Origin: CAVYXK01 sp963772445
GTDB lineage: Bacteria > Pseudomonadota > Alphaproteobacteria > Acetobacterales > Acetobacteraceae
Assembly (NCBI GenBank): GCA_963772445.1
Contig: CAVYXK010000001.1
Span: 620,001 to 684,000 of the forward strand
DNA length: 64,000 nucleotides
Direction: 5' to 3'
Shown: positions 62,657 through 64,000 of the stretch, piece by piece
How positions within the stretch are numbered: the stretch's first letter is position 1
How the letters are laid out: every line of letters begins with the position of its first letter
Notes under the pieces: generated by a model
The model's input: the letters and a program-made list of their open reading frames with translations, nothing else
Told to the model about the DNA's origin: nothing
The model's database searches: none
Position numbers and translations under genes: made by a program

Positions 62657-63998
62657 ATGTCGCTGTGGATGCTCTGGTGGAACGCGATCTGGCTGCTGCG
62701 CCCGGCGTTCTCCCGCCTGCGAACCTTCCTGTGGTTCGCCACCGCGGTGGCAGGCTTCACGGTGCGGACGGAGCTGCTCGGCGTCACCTCCATCGTGCGT
62801 GCGCTGAACCTCGATCCGCGCTGCTACAATACGCTCGTCGATTACTTCCACAGCTCCGCCGTCAAGCTCGACCGGCTCACAGCGCTGTGGACCCAGCTGG
62901 TGCTGCGCCTGTTCCCCCAGAAGCTGCGCGTCAACGGCAGGTGCGTCCTGGTCGGCGACGGCATCAAGATCCCCAAGTGCGGCCGCAAGATGCCGGCGGT
63001 CAAGCTCCTGCATCAGCAGTCCGAACTCGAACACCAAGCCCGACTTCATCATGGGACACTCGCTGCAAGCCGTGAGCCTGTTGGTTCAGGCCGCCTCTAG
63101 CGTCTTCGCCGTGCCGCTCGCCGCGCGCATCCACGAGGGCGTGGTGTGGTCCAATCGCGACCGCCGCACCCTGCTCGACAAGATGCTCACCCTCCTCGGC
63201 ATCGCCGCCGTCGAACAACCCTTCTACTTCGTCGCCGACGCCTACTATGCCGCGCGCAAGATCGTCTCCGGCCTGATCACGCAGGACAACCATCTCCTCA
63301 CACGCGTCAAGTCCAATGCCGTCGCCTACACCGCCTACCAACAGCGCGGCCCGCGCAAGCGAGGCCGGCCCAGGCTCTATGGCAGGAAAGTCAAGCTCAG
63401 GTCCCTGCTGCAAGACCCCAAGGCCTTCCAGCAGGCCAAAAGCCCCGTCTACGGCGAGAACAACGTGATCATCCAGTATCGGGTCCGCGACCTGCTGTGG
63501 CGCCCAGCCGGCCGGATGGTGCGTTTCGTCGCGGTGCTTCATCCAACAAGAGGCTCTTGCCTGCTCATGTGCACAGACACCTCTCTGCAGGCCATCGAGA
63601 TCATTCGTCTCTACGGCCTGCGCTTCAAGATCGAGCACACCTTCAAGCAGGCAGTGCGCCTCATCGGCACGTTCACCTATCACTTCTGGATGTCCGACAT
63701 GAAACCGTTGCGTCGCAACAACGGCAACCAGCATCTCCACCGGGCATCGCCCAAATACCGCGACAACGTCAAACGCAAGCTCCATGCCTATCACGTCTTC
63801 ATCCAGGCAGGTCTCGTCTGCCAGGGACTGCTTCAGTACCTCTCCGTCGCCTATCCCCAGCTCGTCTGGAACTCCTTCGGGTCCTGGCTGCGAACCATTC
63901 GACCCGGCATCCCGCCCTCCGAGCTCGTCGTCGCCACCGCGCTACGCCACAGCCGGCCAGAATTTCTCGTGAATACCGCCCAAAGCAACATCTTCGCG
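62657..63998 (+). pseudogene. Transposase of IS copy C, frameshifted (3' partial)
   Basis: Same as copy B: N-terminal frame to ~63019, +1 base in TCCGAACTCGAACACC, then MGHSLQAVSLLVQAA onward. In this copy the C-terminal region is uninterrupted (NVKRKLHAYHVFIQAGLVCQ). The gene runs out of the window a few codons before its expected stop. It shows what copy B looked like before the nested insertion. Confidence 0.85.
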
Positions 63999-64000
63999 AA

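Larger units (their letters stand above)
62094..64000 (+). mobile_element. IS copy C (3' partial at window edge)
   Basis: Begins CTCGAGAGTGCCGAG at 62094, like copies A and B, and is nearly identical to B (for example GACAACGTC at ~63760 where B has GACGACGTC). Its right end and target duplication lie beyond the window. It interrupts the 5' part of the same host gene hit by A and B. B and C are in direct orientation with 694 bp between them, so they could recombine. Confidence 0.88.

Overview
The window looks like a chromosomal segment of a high-GC alphaproteobacterium, most likely in or near the Acetobacteraceae (Rhodospirillales). The inference rests on the alphaproteobacterial LexA with a GTTC-N7-GTTC SOS box, an IalB-type secreted protein, DUF29, an alphaproteobacterial-style cpa/tad pilus operon and the glnB-glnA and glnK-amtB arrangement. 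No rRNA or species-specific marker is present, so this is inference.

Layout. 0-4 kb: the end of glcF, a TPR protein, and a CoA-transferase/ThDP-enzyme pair that probably works on 2-hydroxyacyl- or oxalyl-CoA. 4.3-6.1 kb: rpsB-tsf. 6.6-19.7 kb: a minus-strand Flp/tad pilus operon (cpaC, cpaD-like, cpaE, cpaF, tadB, tadC, tadD, then a methyltransferase). It is broken by a mobile element inside cpaC, an IS110-type element between cpaC and the cpaD-like gene, and a group II intron inserted antisense in the cpaD-like gene. 19.8-22.5 kb: a 2.7-kb mini-island at tRNA-Thr carrying a membrane ClpP-like gene and no integrase. 22.6-34.4 kb: conserved genes (lexA, moeA, methyltransferase, a frameshifted SpoU methylase, ialB, rlmN, vapBC-like genes, a 2-hydroxyacid dehydrogenase, a UbiH-type hydroxylase, aspartate dehydrogenase, mobA, tRNA-His, an aminotransferase). 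34.6-38.7 kb: nitrogen control, glnB-glnA then glnK(frameshifted)-amtB. 38.8-40.7 kb: a group II intron with a frameshifted reverse transcriptase. 40.8-49.9 kb: an accessory oxidoreductase cluster (DUF1348, DUF302, a Tat-exported molybdenum oxidoreductase with its 2Fe-2S subunit, quinone reductase, frameshifted SDR and haloacid dehalogenase, a GlxA-like regulator, a retropepsin-like protease, a truncated chrA). 50-64 kb: an insertion-sequence graveyard.

The most striking structure is at 53-64 kb. One unknown host gene has been hit by three copies of one IS family. The middle copy is itself interrupted by a chimeric IS4-end/serine-recombinase element, and that element's recombinase gene is interrupted by a second serine-recombinase element. 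Target-site duplications and exact reading-frame restoration allow the layers to be peeled off one by one.

Many genes (glnK, SpoU, SDR, HAD, vapB, RT, transposases, one recombinase) carry single-base frameshifts, while the housekeeping genes are intact. This may be real decay or residual long-read assembly error; raw reads would decide.
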